Position numbers and translations under genes: made by a program
Source: Streptomyces sp. Ag109_O5-10
Lineage (GTDB): Bacteria; Actinomycetota; Actinomycetes; Streptomycetales; Streptomycetaceae
Direction of reading: 5' to 3'
NCBI RefSeq assembly: GCF_900105755.1
Contig: NZ_FNTQ01000001.1
Coordinates: forward strand, 8,804,001 to 8,868,000
DNA: 64,000 bases
The notes under the pieces: model-generated
Database searches by the model: none
What the model was told of the DNA's origin: nothing
What the model saw: only the letters and a program-made list of their open reading frames with translations
Shown: piece after piece, positions 34,306 through 44,348 of the stretch
Position numbering within the stretch: position 1 is the stretch's first letter
Layout of the letters: the number at the start of each line of letters is the position of its first letter

Positions 34306-37023
34306 GTGAGGGGGCGGGACGAGGAACTGCGCATCCTGCGGGGTCTGCTCGCGGACGCCGCAGCCGGGCACGGTGGTGCACTACTGATCCACGGCGCCGC
34401 CGGTGTCGGCAAGTCGGCACTGCTGCGCACGGTCGGGGCCGAGGCCGCGGAAAGCGGTTTCAAGGTGCTCCGCACCTCCGGGGTGGAGCCCGAGCAGTGG
34501 CTGCCGTTCGCCGCACTGCAGATGCTGCTGCAGCCGGTCGCCCGTGGCATGAAGGACCTGTCGGATCCGCACCGGTCGGCGCTGAGCGCCGCGTTCAGTG
34601 CCAGGGACACCGAGCCCGAGATGTACCGGGTCGGACTGGCCGTGCTCGAACTGCTCGCCGACGAGGCCAGTCTCCAGCCGCTCCTGCTGCTGGTGGACGA
34701 CTTGCAGTGGATCGACTCCTCAAGCCGGGACGTGCTCAAGTTCGTCGCCCGGCGCACCCATGACCTCTCCATACAGGTGATCGCCGGCGCCCGGGTCCAG
34801 TACTCCGAGTCGTACGGACACCTGGACCTTCCGCTGCTACCGCTCAGCCGACCGGCCGCCGCCGAACTGCTCGATGCCGGCGCGCCCGACCTGCCGCCGT
34901 CGTTGCGGGCGCTCATCCTGGAGCGTGCCGCGGGCAATCCGCTGGCCCTGGTGGAGCTGCCCAAGGCCGTCCAGGGCATGACCGCGCAGCTGGACGACCT
35001 GCCGCTGACCCAGCGGCTGGAGGACGCGTTCTCCGCACGTACCGATTCCGTGAGCCGGGAGTGCCGCACGTTGCTCCTGGTCCTGGCCGCCGAGCCGGCC
35101 GCGCCCCTGAACCTCCTGCTGGATCTGGCGAGCCGCCTCTCCGGCTCTGCGGTCTCCGTCGACGCGGTGCAGGAGGCGGTCGACGCAGATCTGGTCACCC
35201 TGGTCGGTTTCACCGCCGAGTTCCGCCATCCGCTGATGCGCACGGCGATCTACACCCACGCGACACTCGCCGACCGACTGGCCACCCACCGTGCCCTCGC
35301 AGTGGTGATGGAAGGGACCCCCGAGCGCCAACTCGCTCACGAGGCGGCGGCCACGATCGGGCCGGACGAGGAGCTGGCCGTTCGGCTCGAGCGTTTCGCC
35401 GACGCGTCGCAGGCCGCGGGGAAGGCGGCCGCAGCCGTCCCGGCGCTGCGTCAGGCGGCCGACCTCGTCCTCGATGCCCAGCGTCGGACCGGCATTCTGG
35501 TCCGGACGGCCGAGTTGTCCAGCGAGATCAATCACAGCATCAGCGTCCAGTCGCTGCTGGACCGCATGGACATGAGCGTGCTGGACCCGGTCGACCGGGC
35601 TCGCCTGATGGTGGTGTCGGACAGTTCTGCTTTCGAACCGGGCGAGCCGGAACGACGGATCCAGGACATGGTCACCGCGGCGGCCGGAGCCTTCGACGCG
35701 GGAGCCGGAGACGTCGCGGAGAACCTGTTGTGGCGTGCCAGCGCGCGGTGCTTCTTCCAGGACGGCGACGCGCGGGTGCGGGCCCAGACCGCGGCGGAAC
35801 TCGATCGATGGAATCCCGATCCGAACGCCCCCCACGTGCTCGCGGTGCGGGCGTATGCCGAGCCGTACCGGCACGGGACCGACGTGATCGCGCGGCTCGG
35901 CGGTATCGGAGCAGACCATGAGGACGGCCGGATCCTGCATTTCCTCGGCAGCGGTGCGATGGTGACGGGCGACGTCAGCCGCGCCGTCCAGTACCTGGCG
36001 GCGGCGGCCGCGGCATGGCGTTCGCAGGGCCGGCTCGGGCTGCTCGCCCGTTCACTGGCCGCCGCCTGGCCGCAGGTGTACCTCGGTCAGCTCGAGCGGG
36101 CTCGCGAAGAGTGCGCCGAAGGACTGGCCCTGGCCGAGGAGACCGGGGAGTGGATCGTCTGGCTGGGGTTGAAGGCTGCGGGCGGCCTGGTGGCGGCCCT
36201 GCGCGGGGAAACCGAGCAGGCGACGCGGACGACCGGCGAACTGCGTACGCACAGCCTGTTCCTGCAGATGCCGTTCGTCACCGTGATGGCACAGCAGACC
36301 GACGGCCTGCTCGCGCTCTTCGAAGGCCGAGCAACGGAGGCGTACGACGTGCTGGCGCGCGCTTTCGACCCCGCGGATCCGCACTACCACTCGGTGAGCC
36401 GCTGGCTGCTCGCACCGGACCTGGCGGACGCCGCGGTCGCCGCGGGCACCGTACGGCAGGCCCGGGACCTGCTGTCCGGTCTTCCGGAGCTGGCCGGACG
36501 GCTGCCCTCGGAAATGATGATGGTGGCGCATGCCTACACCGACGCGGTGCTGGCTCCGGACGACACCGCGGAGGAGCGATACGCCGCGGCCCTGACCGCA
36601 CTGCCCGCCGCATGGACGCTGTCGCGTGCCCGGCTCCGTCTGCACCACGGCCGGTGGCTGCGCCGCCAGCGCCGCAACGTCGACGCCCGGCACCCGCTGC
36701 GGCTCGCCTGCGCCGAGTTCGACCGGGCCGGCGCGCAGCCCTGGGCCGAGATGGCCCGCGAACAGCTGCGTGCCACCGGCGAGTCGAGCGGTCGACGGCA
36801 CGCGAACACCGGCGATCAGCTGTCCGCCCAGGAGATGCAGATAGCCGTGCTGGCGTCGCGGGGGCTGAGCAACCGGGAGATCGGCCAACGCCTGTTCATC
36901 TCGCACCGCACCGTCGGAGCGCACCTCTACCGCATCTACCCACGCCTGGGCATCACCGGCCGCGGCAAGCTGGCGGCCGCCCTCGCCGCGCTGCAGGACG
37001 AACAGTCCACGTCCGGCGTCTGA
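34306..37023 (+). CDS. LuxR-family (LAL) ATP-dependent regulator 2
   Basis: A 905-residue LAL regulator: MRGRDEELRILRGLL, Walker A GAAGVGKSALL (near 32), Walker B LLLLVDDLQWIDSS, a helical middle, and a C-terminal LuxR helix-turn-helix (LSAQEMQIAVLASRGLSNRE then TVGAHLYRIYPRLGI). The GTG at 34306 leaves the ATPase at residue 1, which is short for the family, so the true start may be slightly different. It is convergent with the LLM/ABC operon but no target is clear. Confidence 0.85.
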   Translation: MRGRDEELRILRGLLADAAAGHGGALLIHGAAGVGKSALLRTVGAEAAESGFKVLRTSGVEPEQWLPFAALQMLLQPVARGMKDLSDPHRSALSAAFSARDTEPEMYRVGLAVLELLADEASLQPLLLLVDDLQWIDSSSRDVLKFVARRTHDLSIQVIAGARVQYSESYGHLDLPLLPLSRPAAAELLDAGAPDLPPSLRALILERAAGNPLALVELPKAVQGMTAQLDDLPLTQRLEDAFSARTDSVSRECRTLLLVLAAEPAAPLNLLLDLASRLSGSAVSVDAVQEAVDADLVTLVGFTAEFRHPLMRTAIYTHATLADRLATHRALAVVMEGTPERQLAHEAAATIGPDEELAVRLERFADASQAAGKAAAAVPALRQAADLVLDAQRRTGILVRTAELSSEINHSISVQSLLDRMDMSVLDPVDRARLMVVSDSSAFEPGEPERRIQDMVTAAAGAFDAGAGDVAENLLWRASARCFFQDGDARVRAQTAAELDRWNPDPNAPHVLAVRAYAEPYRHGTDVIARLGGIGADHEDGRILHFLGSGAMVTGDVSRAVQYLAAAAAAWRSQGRLGLLARSLAAAWPQVYLGQLERAREECAEGLALAEETGEWIVWLGLKAAGGLVAALRGETEQATRTTGELRTHSLFLQMPFVTVMAQQTDGLLALFEGRATEAYDVLARAFDPADPHYHSVSRWLLAPDLADAAVAAGTVRQARDLLSGLPELAGRLPSEMMMVAHAYTDAVLAPDDTAEERYAAALTALPAAWTLSRARLRLHHGRWLRRQRRNVDARHPLRLACAEFDRAGAQPWAEMAREQLRATGESSGRRHANTGDQLSAQEMQIAVLASRGLSNREIGQRLFISHRTVGAHLYRIYPRLGITGRGKLAAALAALQDEQSTSGV

Positions 37024-37183
37024 CGGCTTGGGCCCCGAGCCGTGCGAGGGGCGGGCGTGGCCAGGGCACTGGGCGACCACATCTTCGTCTCCCCCCGGTT
37101 CGTACCGCACCGCGAGGAGAATCCGGACCCCGCCGAGGAGGCCGTGCTCGTCATCGCCCGCAGCAGCCATGAGGCGATCATGG

Positions 37184-38272
37184 TCAACCGGCCCGGCCTG
37201 TACGCACCTCCGGCCCCCGACGCGTGGCCTCCGGGGCTCGCCCGGCGCCTGCCTGAGCAGCCTCGGGGCGCCAGCCCAGCTCGGGCGCCACGAGGTGCCG
37301 TACGTCGTGCAGGATCTGCTCGTACTCCTCCCGGTGGAACTCGTACGGCAACTCCAGGCGCAGCTCGGACACTTCGGCGAGCACCGGATCGGCCGTGAGC
37401 TCCTCCAGGATCTGCTCGGCGGTCCCGACGACGTCCGGGGCGAACAGGACGCGCCTCGGGCCCTGCGGCGCGAGGGTGCGCTCGTGGCGGCTCGCCGCGT
37501 AGGCCCGGTAGCGGGCGCGGGTGGCCGCGTCGGCGCTGTCGAGGGGCACGATCACCCGGCCCACGGCCACCCGTGGCGCACGGCCGTCCGGCAGCGAGCG
37601 CCGGTACTCCGACAGCAGGTTGAGCTGGGCGGTGGTGAAGTCGTCGGTGTCCTCGCCGGTGACGATGTTGCCGCCGAGCAGACCGAGGCCCTGCCCGGCG
37701 GCCCAGCGGACCGAGCGCAGGCTGCCGCCGCCGTACCAGATACGGCGCGCCAGGCCGGGGTTGTGCGGCTGCAGACGGGGACGCTGGACGTTGCCGGGCG
37801 AGTGGATCACCGTGTCCGGGCCGCCGAGATAGTCGCCACGCAGGTTCTGCACGACCCGGGTGATCCTGCCGTACGACAGGTCGAAGCCGCGCCAGTCCCC
37901 GTCGTACACCAGGTCGCCGAGCAGGTCGGCGTGGGGCATGCCGGTGCTGAAACCGACCTGGAGCCGGCCCCGGGACAGCACGTCGGCCAGCGCCAGGTCC
38001 TCGGCGAGCCGGAACGGGCTCTCGTAGCCGATCGGGATGACCGCGGTGCCCAGCTCGATGCGCTCGGTGCGCTGCCCGGCCGCCGCGAGGAACACGGCCG
38101 CCGAGCCCACGCCGTGTTCGAGGTGACGCTGCCGGATCCAGGCGCCGTCGTAGCCGAGCCGCTCGCCGTACTCGAAGAGCCGAAGGGTTTCCTCCAGGCC
38201 GGGGTAGGGGTCGTCGTCCGCGAAGTTGCCGGGCGTCAGGAAGGCCAGTGAGGTGATGGTCGGAGTGGTCAT
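37184..38272 (-). CDS. LLM-class flavin-dependent oxidoreductase
   Basis: A 362-residue luciferase-like monooxygenase: LGYDGAWIRQRH, ELGTAVIPIGYESPFRLAEDLA, GRLQVGFSTGMPH, and YGGGS. It is the last gene of an ABC-transporter operon, 12 bases after the ATPase gene. The combination of dipeptide-type ABC genes with LLM enzymes is common in sulfonate or sulfur-compound use and I infer oxidative release of sulfur from an imported compound. Confidence 0.85.
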   Translation of the reverse strand: MTTPTITSLAFLTPGNFADDDPYPGLEETLRLFEYGERLGYDGAWIRQRHLEHGVGSAAVFLAAAGQRTERIELGTAVIPIGYESPFRLAEDLALADVLSRGRLQVGFSTGMPHADLLGDLVYDGDWRGFDLSYGRITRVVQNLRGDYLGGPDTVIHSPGNVQRPRLQPHNPGLARRIWYGGGSLRSVRWAAGQGLGLLGGNIVTGEDTDDFTTAQLNLLSEYRRSLPDGRAPRVAVGRVIVPLDSADAATRARYRAYAASRHERTLAPQGPRRVLFAPDVVGTAEQILEELTADPVLAEVSELRLELPYEFHREEYEQILHDVRHLVAPELGWRPEAAQAGAGRAPEATRRGPEVRTGRAG

Positions 38273-38284
38273 GGGCGCCGGTCC

Positions 38285-40024
38285 TCAGCTCGTGGTGGTC
38301 TCGGCGGCGGGGGCGGGCACCCGCCCGCCCGGGATCGCCGCCAGCAGCTCGCGGGTGTACTCGTGACGGGGCTCGGAGAACAGCTCCCCGGGCGGCCCCG
38401 TCTCGACGATTCGGCCGGCCCGCATGACGGCGACCTGGTGCGCGATCTGCCGTACGACGGCCAGGTCGTGCGAGATGAACAGGTACGCCACGCCGGTGTC
38501 CGTCTGCAACTCGGCCAGCAGATCGAGGACCTGGGCCTGGACGGACACGTCGAGCGCGGAGACCGGTTCGTCGCACACCACCAGGTCGGGGGAGAGGGCG
38601 AGGGCACGCGCGATGGCGACCCGCTGGCGCTGTCCGCCGGACAGTTCCGCCGGGCGGCGCTCCAGCGTCGCGGTGGGCAGCGCGACCCGGTCGAGGAGTT
38701 CGCGGGCGCGCTCCAGCCGGGAGGCGCGGTCGCCGACCTTGAACGCCCGCAGGGGCTCGGTGATCACCTCGCCGATGGAGAAGCGCGGGTCGAGCGAGGC
38801 GTACGGGTTCTGGTAGACCAGCTGGGCACGCCGGCGCAGCTCCCTCACCTCGGCGCCCTTGGCGGTGGTGACGTCGGTGCCGTCGAACAGCACCTGTCCG
38901 GAGGTCGCCTCGGCCAGGCGCAGCACCAGCCGGGCGGTGGTGGACTTGCCCGAGCCGGACTCCCCGACGAGGGCGAGGGTCTGCCCGCGCCGCAGGGTGA
39001 GGCTCACGTCGTCGACCGCGCGCAGGGTCCGGGCCGCGCCGCCGGCCCGCGGCAGGCGGAACTCCTTGACCAGGTTGCGTGCCTCGACCAGGGAAGGCGC
39101 CGTCTCGGGCGGGGCGGTGGGGACCGGGGTCCGGGCGCGGGCCGTGGTGAGGCTCGGGGCGGCGGCCAGCAGCCGCCGGGTGTACTCGTGCTGCGGGTCG
39201 GCCAGCAGGGCCCGGGTGTCGCCCGACTCGACGACCCTGCCCTGCTCCATGACCACCAGGCGCTGGGCCCGGTCGGCGGCCACCCCGAGGTCGTGGGTGA
39301 CCAGCAGGATCGCGGTGCCCGACTCCTCGGTGAGGTGCTGGAGGTGGTCGAGGATGACCCGCTGCACGGTGACGTCGAGCGCGCTGGTGGGCTCGTCGGC
39401 GATGATCAGCCGGGGCTTCGCCGCGATGGCGACCGCGATCAGGGCCCGCTGCCGCATGCCGCCGGACAGCTCGTGCGGGTACTGCCGGGCCCGGACGGCC
39501 GCGTCGGGCAGCCCGGCCCGGTCGAGGACGGCGACCGCTTCGGCCGCCGCCCCGCGCCGGGTCGCCAGGCCGTGGACGCGCAGCACCTCGGCGACCTGCT
39601 CGCCGATCCGTTTCACCGGGTTGAGCGAGACCGTCGGATCCTGCGGGACCAGCCCGATCTGCGCACCGCGCACCGTGCGCAGCTCCGCCTCGGAGAGGGC
39701 GGCCAGATCGTGCCGGCCGAACCGGACGGTGCCCGCGTCGACGGTGCCGTTGGCCGCCAGCAGCCGGGTGACCGCGTGCGCGGTGGTGCTCTTGCCGGAA
39801 CCGGACTCGCCCACCACGGCGGTCACCTGTCCGGGCCATACGTCCAGGTCCACGCCCCGTACGGCCGGCACCGTGCCGCCCCGGGTGCGGTACGACACGG
39901 ACAGGCCGCGGATCTCCAGGAGTGGTGTGCTCACGTCCCCACCGTTCTCGCGTGTGCCGCGGTTCTCGCCTGCGCCGCTGTTCTTGTGCGCGTCGTCGTT
40001 GTTCTCGCGTGCGTCGTGCGTCAT
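38285..40024 (-). CDS. ABC transporter ATPase, fused DppD-DppF type
   Basis: A 579-residue tandem ATPase. First half: Walker A GESGSGKSTTAHAV, signature LSGGMRQRA, Walker B RLIIADEPTSALD. Second half: GESGSGKSTTARLV, LSGGQRQRVAIARA, DLVVCDEPVSALD. Both halves carry the C-terminal oligopeptide-type extension. ATG 40024 overlaps the stop of the permease gene as ATGA. The pair of halves energises a dipeptide/nickel/oligopeptide-type importer. Confidence 0.9.
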   Translation of the reverse strand: MTHDARENNDDAHKNSGAGENRGTRENGGDVSTPLLEIRGLSVSYRTRGGTVPAVRGVDLDVWPGQVTAVVGESGSGKSTTAHAVTRLLAANGTVDAGTVRFGRHDLAALSEAELRTVRGAQIGLVPQDPTVSLNPVKRIGEQVAEVLRVHGLATRRGAAAEAVAVLDRAGLPDAAVRARQYPHELSGGMRQRALIAVAIAAKPRLIIADEPTSALDVTVQRVILDHLQHLTEESGTAILLVTHDLGVAADRAQRLVVMEQGRVVESGDTRALLADPQHEYTRRLLAAAPSLTTARARTPVPTAPPETAPSLVEARNLVKEFRLPRAGGAARTLRAVDDVSLTLRRGQTLALVGESGSGKSTTARLVLRLAEATSGQVLFDGTDVTTAKGAEVRELRRRAQLVYQNPYASLDPRFSIGEVITEPLRAFKVGDRASRLERARELLDRVALPTATLERRPAELSGGQRQRVAIARALALSPDLVVCDEPVSALDVSVQAQVLDLLAELQTDTGVAYLFISHDLAVVRQIAHQVAVMRAGRIVETGPPGELFSEPRHEYTRELLAAIPGGRVPAPAAETTTS

Positions 40025-40944
40025 CGCTGCCGTGCCCATTCGCCGTCCAGCGCCCGCGCGATGCGGTTGGCGGCCAGTACGGTGGCGGCGATCGCCAGAC
40101 CGGGCAGTGCGGTCAGCCACCAGGCGTTGGCCAGGTAGTTGCGGCCGTCGGAGATCAGCGTCCCCCACTCCGGGGCGGGCGGCGGCGCGCCGTAGCCGAG
40201 GAAGCTCAACGCCGACACGGACAGGATCGAGGTGCCGAAGTCCAGCGTGGCGAGGACGATCACCGGCCCCGCGGCGTTGGGCAGGACGTGCCGGCCGAGC
40301 ACCGAGTACCAGCGCGCCCCGCAGGACCGGGACGCCTCCACGAACACCGCCTGCCGCACCCGGAGCACCTCCGCCCGCGCCACCCGGGCGAAGGACGCCA
40401 CGCTGGCGATGCCCACCGCGACGGCCACCTTCACCGTCCCGTACCCGAGCGCGGTGACCAGGGCCAGCGACAGGAACAGCGCGGGGATGGAGAGCAGGAC
40501 GTCCACGAAGCGCATCAGCACGTCGTCCACCCAGCGGCCCACGAACCCGGCGACGACCCCGAGCAGGCCGCCGACCACGAACGCCACCAGGACCGCGATC
40601 AGCGTGGCCTTGAGGGAGAGCTGGGCACCGTGGACCACACGGGAGAAGACGTCGCGGCCCAACTCGTCCGTGCCGAACCAGTGACCGCCGCTCGGGCCGC
40701 GGAAGTTCTGGGAGGGCACCCCCTTCAGCGGGTCCTGTGAGGTGAACAGATCCGGCCAGAAGGCGGCCAGCACCACCAGCACGAGGACGACGCCGGACAG
40801 CAGCAGACCGGGGCGGCGCAGCAGGAAGCGGAGCACCCGGCGGATGCCGGCGGGCCGGCCGGACTCCGCGGGGGACCCGTTTCCGACCGGCCGGGCGAGG
40901 CCGCGGGCGGCCTCGGCCCGGTCGTCGACAAGACTCTGACTCAT
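40021..40944 (-). CDS. ABC permease, DppC/OppC type
   Basis: A 307-residue permease with six helices, the OppC signature HWFGTDELGRDVFSRVVHG, and the coupling-helix region EASRSCGARWYSVLGRHVLPN. It forms the channel with the OppB-like protein. ATGA overlaps at both ends indicate coupled translation. Confidence 0.9.
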   Translation of the reverse strand: MSQSLVDDRAEAARGLARPVGNGSPAESGRPAGIRRVLRFLLRRPGLLLSGVVLVLVVLAAFWPDLFTSQDPLKGVPSQNFRGPSGGHWFGTDELGRDVFSRVVHGAQLSLKATLIAVLVAFVVGGLLGVVAGFVGRWVDDVLMRFVDVLLSIPALFLSLALVTALGYGTVKVAVAVGIASVASFARVARAEVLRVRQAVFVEASRSCGARWYSVLGRHVLPNAAGPVIVLATLDFGTSILSVSALSFLGYGAPPPAPEWGTLISDGRNYLANAWWLTALPGLAIAATVLAANRIARALDGEWARQR

Positions 40945-41900
40945 GCGAAGCCCGCCTTTCTCTCCGAGGCCACCACGATCCGCGGGTCCAGCAGCGGATA
41001 GACGAGGTCGACGAGCAGGTTCGTCGCCACGAAGATCAGCGCGCCGAACACCACCACCCCCTGGACCAGCGGGATGTCCTGGGTGGTGACCGCACCGGCG
41101 GTCACCCGGCCCAGACCGTCGCGGGAGAACACCGTCTCGACCACCACCGAACCGGCGATCAGCTGCCCGACCAGCAGGCCCACGACCGTCAGCGCCGGCA
41201 GCGACGCGTTGCGCAGCGCATGCCTCAGATGCACCCGCCACCGGCCGGCTCCCTTGGCCCGCGCGGTCTCCACATAGGCCTGGTCCAGCGCGGTGAGCAG
41301 GCTCTTCGCCAGCACCTGGGCGACCTGCGCGCCGGTCGGTATCGCCAGCGTCAGGGCCGGCAGCACCAGGCCGCGCAGCCCGTCGTTGCCGAACGCCGGG
41401 AACCAGTGCAGCTTGAACGAGAACGCCTCGACGAGCAGCAGTCCGACCCAGAACGTCGGGACCGACACCCCCAACGGGGGCAACGACAGCAGCAGTTGCC
41501 GCAGCCACCGCCGCGAGGTGTAGGTCGCCACCACCGCGAGTCCGCCGCCGAGGACCACCGCCAGCAGCAGCGCGGCACCGGTCAGCTGGAGCGTCTGCGG
41601 CAGCGCGTCGGCCAGAGTGGCGGTGACCGGGCGGCCGGTGGAGACCGCGTCGCCGAAGTCCCCGCGCACCGCCCGGCCCAGATACTCCGCGTACTGCACC
41701 AGCACCGGCTTGTCGAAGCCGTACTCGTGCCGCAGCTCGGCGAGCTGGGCCGGGTCGACCTGTCCCGTGTCCATCCCCGCCCCGGCCATCGCCGAGACCG
41801 GGTCACCGGGCAGGAAGTCCAGTACCAGGAACGACACCGTGTAGGCCGCCCACAGCACCCCGACCGCCTGCGCCAGCCGTTTGATCACGTAGCGACGCAT
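40941..41900 (-). CDS. ABC permease, DppB/OppB type
   Basis: A 319-residue permease with the N-terminal MRRYVIKRLAQAVGVLW, the DFLPGDPVSAMAG segment, and the coupling segment YVETARAKGAGRWRVHLRHALRN. It follows the binding protein gene by three bases. Confidence 0.9.
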   Translation of the reverse strand: MRRYVIKRLAQAVGVLWAAYTVSFLVLDFLPGDPVSAMAGAGMDTGQVDPAQLAELRHEYGFDKPVLVQYAEYLGRAVRGDFGDAVSTGRPVTATLADALPQTLQLTGAALLLAVVLGGGLAVVATYTSRRWLRQLLLSLPPLGVSVPTFWVGLLLVEAFSFKLHWFPAFGNDGLRGLVLPALTLAIPTGAQVAQVLAKSLLTALDQAYVETARAKGAGRWRVHLRHALRNASLPALTVVGLLVGQLIAGSVVVETVFSRDGLGRVTAGAVTTQDIPLVQGVVVFGALIFVATNLLVDLVYPLLDPRIVVASERKAGFA

Positions 41901-41903
41901 CCG

Positions 41904-43523
41904 CTACCCGATCCAGGTGTCGTGCAACTGGACGCGGCTGCCGGAGTCGAACTCCAGGTCGTGCACCTTCTTCGAGACGCCGAGCTGGGTCTGGAGCTCC
42001 ACCACCGGCACGTCGTACGCGTTCTGCACGATCAGCTTCTGCGCCTCGGCGACGAGCCGCCCGCGCTGTGCGGTGTCCGTGGTCGCGGCCTGCGCGGACA
42101 GTGCCGTGTCCAGCGAAGTCGCGGGCAGGTGGTAGAAGTTGGCCAGCCGGGTGGAGAAGGAACTGCGCAGGATGTCCGGGTCGGCGCGGGTCGTGTTCCC
42201 CCACACCACGTCGAAGTCACCCGACTGGAGCGTCGTGGCGAACTGGGTGACCGGCAGCTGCTTGAGCACCACGTCGATCCCGACGGCCTTGAGCTGCTGC
42301 TGGACCAGCTCCAGGGCGGGCTGGTTGGTGGCCGCGTTCGGGAACCAGCTGATGGTCAGGGTCAGCTTCTTGCCGTCCTTGGTGCGGACGCCGTCGCTGC
42401 CCGCCTGCCAGCCGGCCGAGCCCAGCAGCGACTTCGCCTTGGCCGCGTCGAGCGCGAGGTCCGCGGAGAGGTCCGTGTAGTCGGGCGTGGTGTGCGCCAG
42501 GATGCTGGTCGCCGGCCGGGTGCCGGTCGGGTAGACGGTGTCGGCGATCTGCTTCCGGTCGACGGCGGCCGAGATCGCCTGACGGACCTTCGCGTCCTTC
42601 AGCAGCGGCCGCGCGTTGTTGAGCCCGAGGCCGAACACCACACCGGGGTTGGCACGGCTCTGCAGGGTGACCTGGCCGCCCTTGAGCGCCGCCTCGTTGG
42701 CCTTGCCGACGCTGCTGATCGCGTCCACCTGCCCGGACTGGAGACTGCCGGCCCGCACCCCCGCCTCGGGCACGACCTTGAACACCAGCTTGTCCAGGTA
42801 GGCCTCGCCCTTCTTCGACCACAGCGAGGAACCCCAGTCGTACCCGGTGCGCCTGCCCAGGGTGACCGACTGGTTCTGCACGTACTGCTTGAGCACGAAC
42901 GGGCCGGACCCGACCACCCCGTCGCTGCACTTCTGCTGCGGGCTCTTCTTGACGCTCGCCGAGGACTCGATGCCCAGCGAGTGGGTCGAAGTCGCCTGGA
43001 GGAACTGGGCGTTGGGCTGCTTGAAGGTCACCTTGACGGTGAGCGGGTCGACCACGGCGGTGCTCTTGACGCCGCTCAGGTAGCCCTCGGCGAGGGTGCC
43101 CAGGGCACCGAGCTGCGGCACCGCGTCGAAGTTGTCCTTGACCACCTGGGCGGTCAGCTTGGATCCGTCGCTGAAGGTGACGCCGGACCGCAGGTGGAAC
43201 GTGAACGTGGTCGCGTCGGTGCTGATGTCCCAGCTCTTGGCGAGCCACGGCACGATCTTTCCGGTCTTCGGGTCCTGGTCGGTGAGCGAGTCCACGATCT
43301 GGCGCACCGAGTAGATCGTGTCGTTGCTGCCGACCTGCTGCGGGTCCACGCAGCCCGCGTCGGAGCCCACCGCGAAGGTCAGGGTGCCGCCGGACTTCGC
43401 CCGGCCGCTTCCGCCGCCGGAGCCGTCGTCGCCCGAACCGCACGCGGTCAGCAGGACGCTGGTGGTCAGGAGCGCGGCCAGGGGCGCCCATCGGGAGGGT
43501 CTGAAATCCGGAAGTGCAGTCAC
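41904..43523 (-). CDS. Dipeptide-type solute-binding lipoprotein
   Basis: A 539-residue SBP_bac_5 lipoprotein. The signal peptide ends in a lipobox LTAC (Cys28) followed by a Gly/Ser linker. The body has GTLTFAVGSDAGCVDPQQ, FHLRSGVTFSDGSKL and GSGPFVLKQY. The ligand is not known; the LLM partner suggests a sulfur- or amine-containing compound. GTG 43523 has AGGAG upstream. A leader peptide lies 220 bases upstream. Confidence 0.9.
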   Translation of the reverse strand: MTALPDFRPSRWAPLAALLTTSVLLTACGSGDDGSGGGSGRAKSGGTLTFAVGSDAGCVDPQQVGSNDTIYSVRQIVDSLTDQDPKTGKIVPWLAKSWDISTDATTFTFHLRSGVTFSDGSKLTAQVVKDNFDAVPQLGALGTLAEGYLSGVKSTAVVDPLTVKVTFKQPNAQFLQATSTHSLGIESSASVKKSPQQKCSDGVVGSGPFVLKQYVQNQSVTLGRRTGYDWGSSLWSKKGEAYLDKLVFKVVPEAGVRAGSLQSGQVDAISSVGKANEAALKGGQVTLQSRANPGVVFGLGLNNARPLLKDAKVRQAISAAVDRKQIADTVYPTGTRPATSILAHTTPDYTDLSADLALDAAKAKSLLGSAGWQAGSDGVRTKDGKKLTLTISWFPNAATNQPALELVQQQLKAVGIDVVLKQLPVTQFATTLQSGDFDVVWGNTTRADPDILRSSFSTRLANFYHLPATSLDTALSAQAATTDTAQRGRLVAEAQKLIVQNAYDVPVVELQTQLGVSKKVHDLEFDSGSRVQLHDTWIG

Positions 43524-43743
43524 GGAGGGCTTTCTCCTACTCGTGTCACCGAGGCACTACCGCGCACGGATGCGCGCAGGCATGACGGTGTGCGCGGCCC
43601 GGGCGGATCGACTCCGGCCGGGGATGCGCTGTGCAGACAGGGGGTTGGCATGCGGACGGCACCGGGAACCGGTGGCCCAGGGGGAAGGACGGCGCGAAGG
43701 TGGCGGGCCGGTGACGGATGTCAGCCGGCGGCGGCCTGGCCGG
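43524..43743. other. Leader-to-gene spacer
   Basis: 220 bases between the leader peptide stop and the binding-protein start. No gene; suited to a leader/attenuator region, though I could not establish a clear alternative hairpin by eye. Confidence 0.3.
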
Positions 43744-43860
43744 TCAGGCCCGACAGAGGCAGCTGGTCGAGCGCTTCAGATCGATGTGGCGCCGGCGCGA
43801 GAGCCGGGAGTACGCCGTGGCGTCGGCGGGGGAGGCAGCGGAGTCATCGCTGTGCAGCAT
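43744..43860 (-). CDS. Cys-containing leader peptide 1
   Basis: A 38-residue frame beginning MLHSDDSAA and ending RRRHIDLKRSTSCLCRA. It has GGAGG just upstream of ATG 43860. The RRxxDLxRxxSxxC core is that of a family annotated as putative leader peptide in Streptomyces, and three relatives lie within 13 kb. It precedes the ABC/LLM operon in the same direction. Confidence 0.75.
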   Translation of the reverse strand: MLHSDDSAASPADATAYSRLSRRRHIDLKRSTSCLCRA

Positions 43861-44348
43861 GCCGGACCTCCCCGTCTCCGGCCCCGGTCACGGGGCCACG
43901 CGCTTGCGGGAGTCATCGGTGACCCCGCCGGGCTTTCACCTGGAGCACCCCACCGCGCGGGAGGGTTGCCGGTCAGCGAGCCAGGGCTTGACGCTGACAC
44001 TCAATGCCGTTGGTGATGCTACGGATCGATTTTGTCGTACGTCAATGCCGCGACGTGACGCCCTGTCCGGAGAGCGGGGTCGTCTCATGTGCCGGGACGG
44101 ATGGTGGACGCACCTTGTTCCGTGTGCTTTGATCCGGCCATGGAGACCGCAGGTCAGGCACGCACGGTGCTGCTCGACCCGTTCTGGTCGGGCCGTCGTG
44201 CCGACCAGTTCGACCAGACCTGTCGCTGACCACTCGCTCCCTTCGCGTCCGCCTCCGCCGCGCCGCGTCCCCTGCTGGGCCCGGACCGGCGTCGCAAGCG
44301 TCCCGCGACGCGTCCGCGTCCAGGCCCCGCCCGCTCGGAAAGAGCCGC
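43861..44348. other. Divergent intergenic region
   Basis: About 490 bases between leader 1 (minus) and the MFS remnant (plus). It contains AT-richer sequence near 43988-44040, probably promoter DNA, and a 29-residue frame at 44140-44229 that I do not support. No other gene seen. Confidence 0.3.

Noticed and set aside
37042..37398. Plus-strand frame after the second LuxR-type regulator
   Set aside because: Its first 45 residues look somewhat protein-like, but the rest is antisense to the LLM gene and no family or ribosome binding site is evident.
41220..43922. Very long plus-strand frames opposite the ABC operon and elsewhere
   Set aside because: They are Arg/Gly/Ala/Pro-rich shadows of genes on the other strand, as expected in very GC-rich DNA.
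44140..44229. 29-residue frame ahead of the MFS remnant, considered as a fifth leader peptide
   Set aside because: It lacks the RRxxDL...C core and has no ribosome binding site, although it ends near a Cys.
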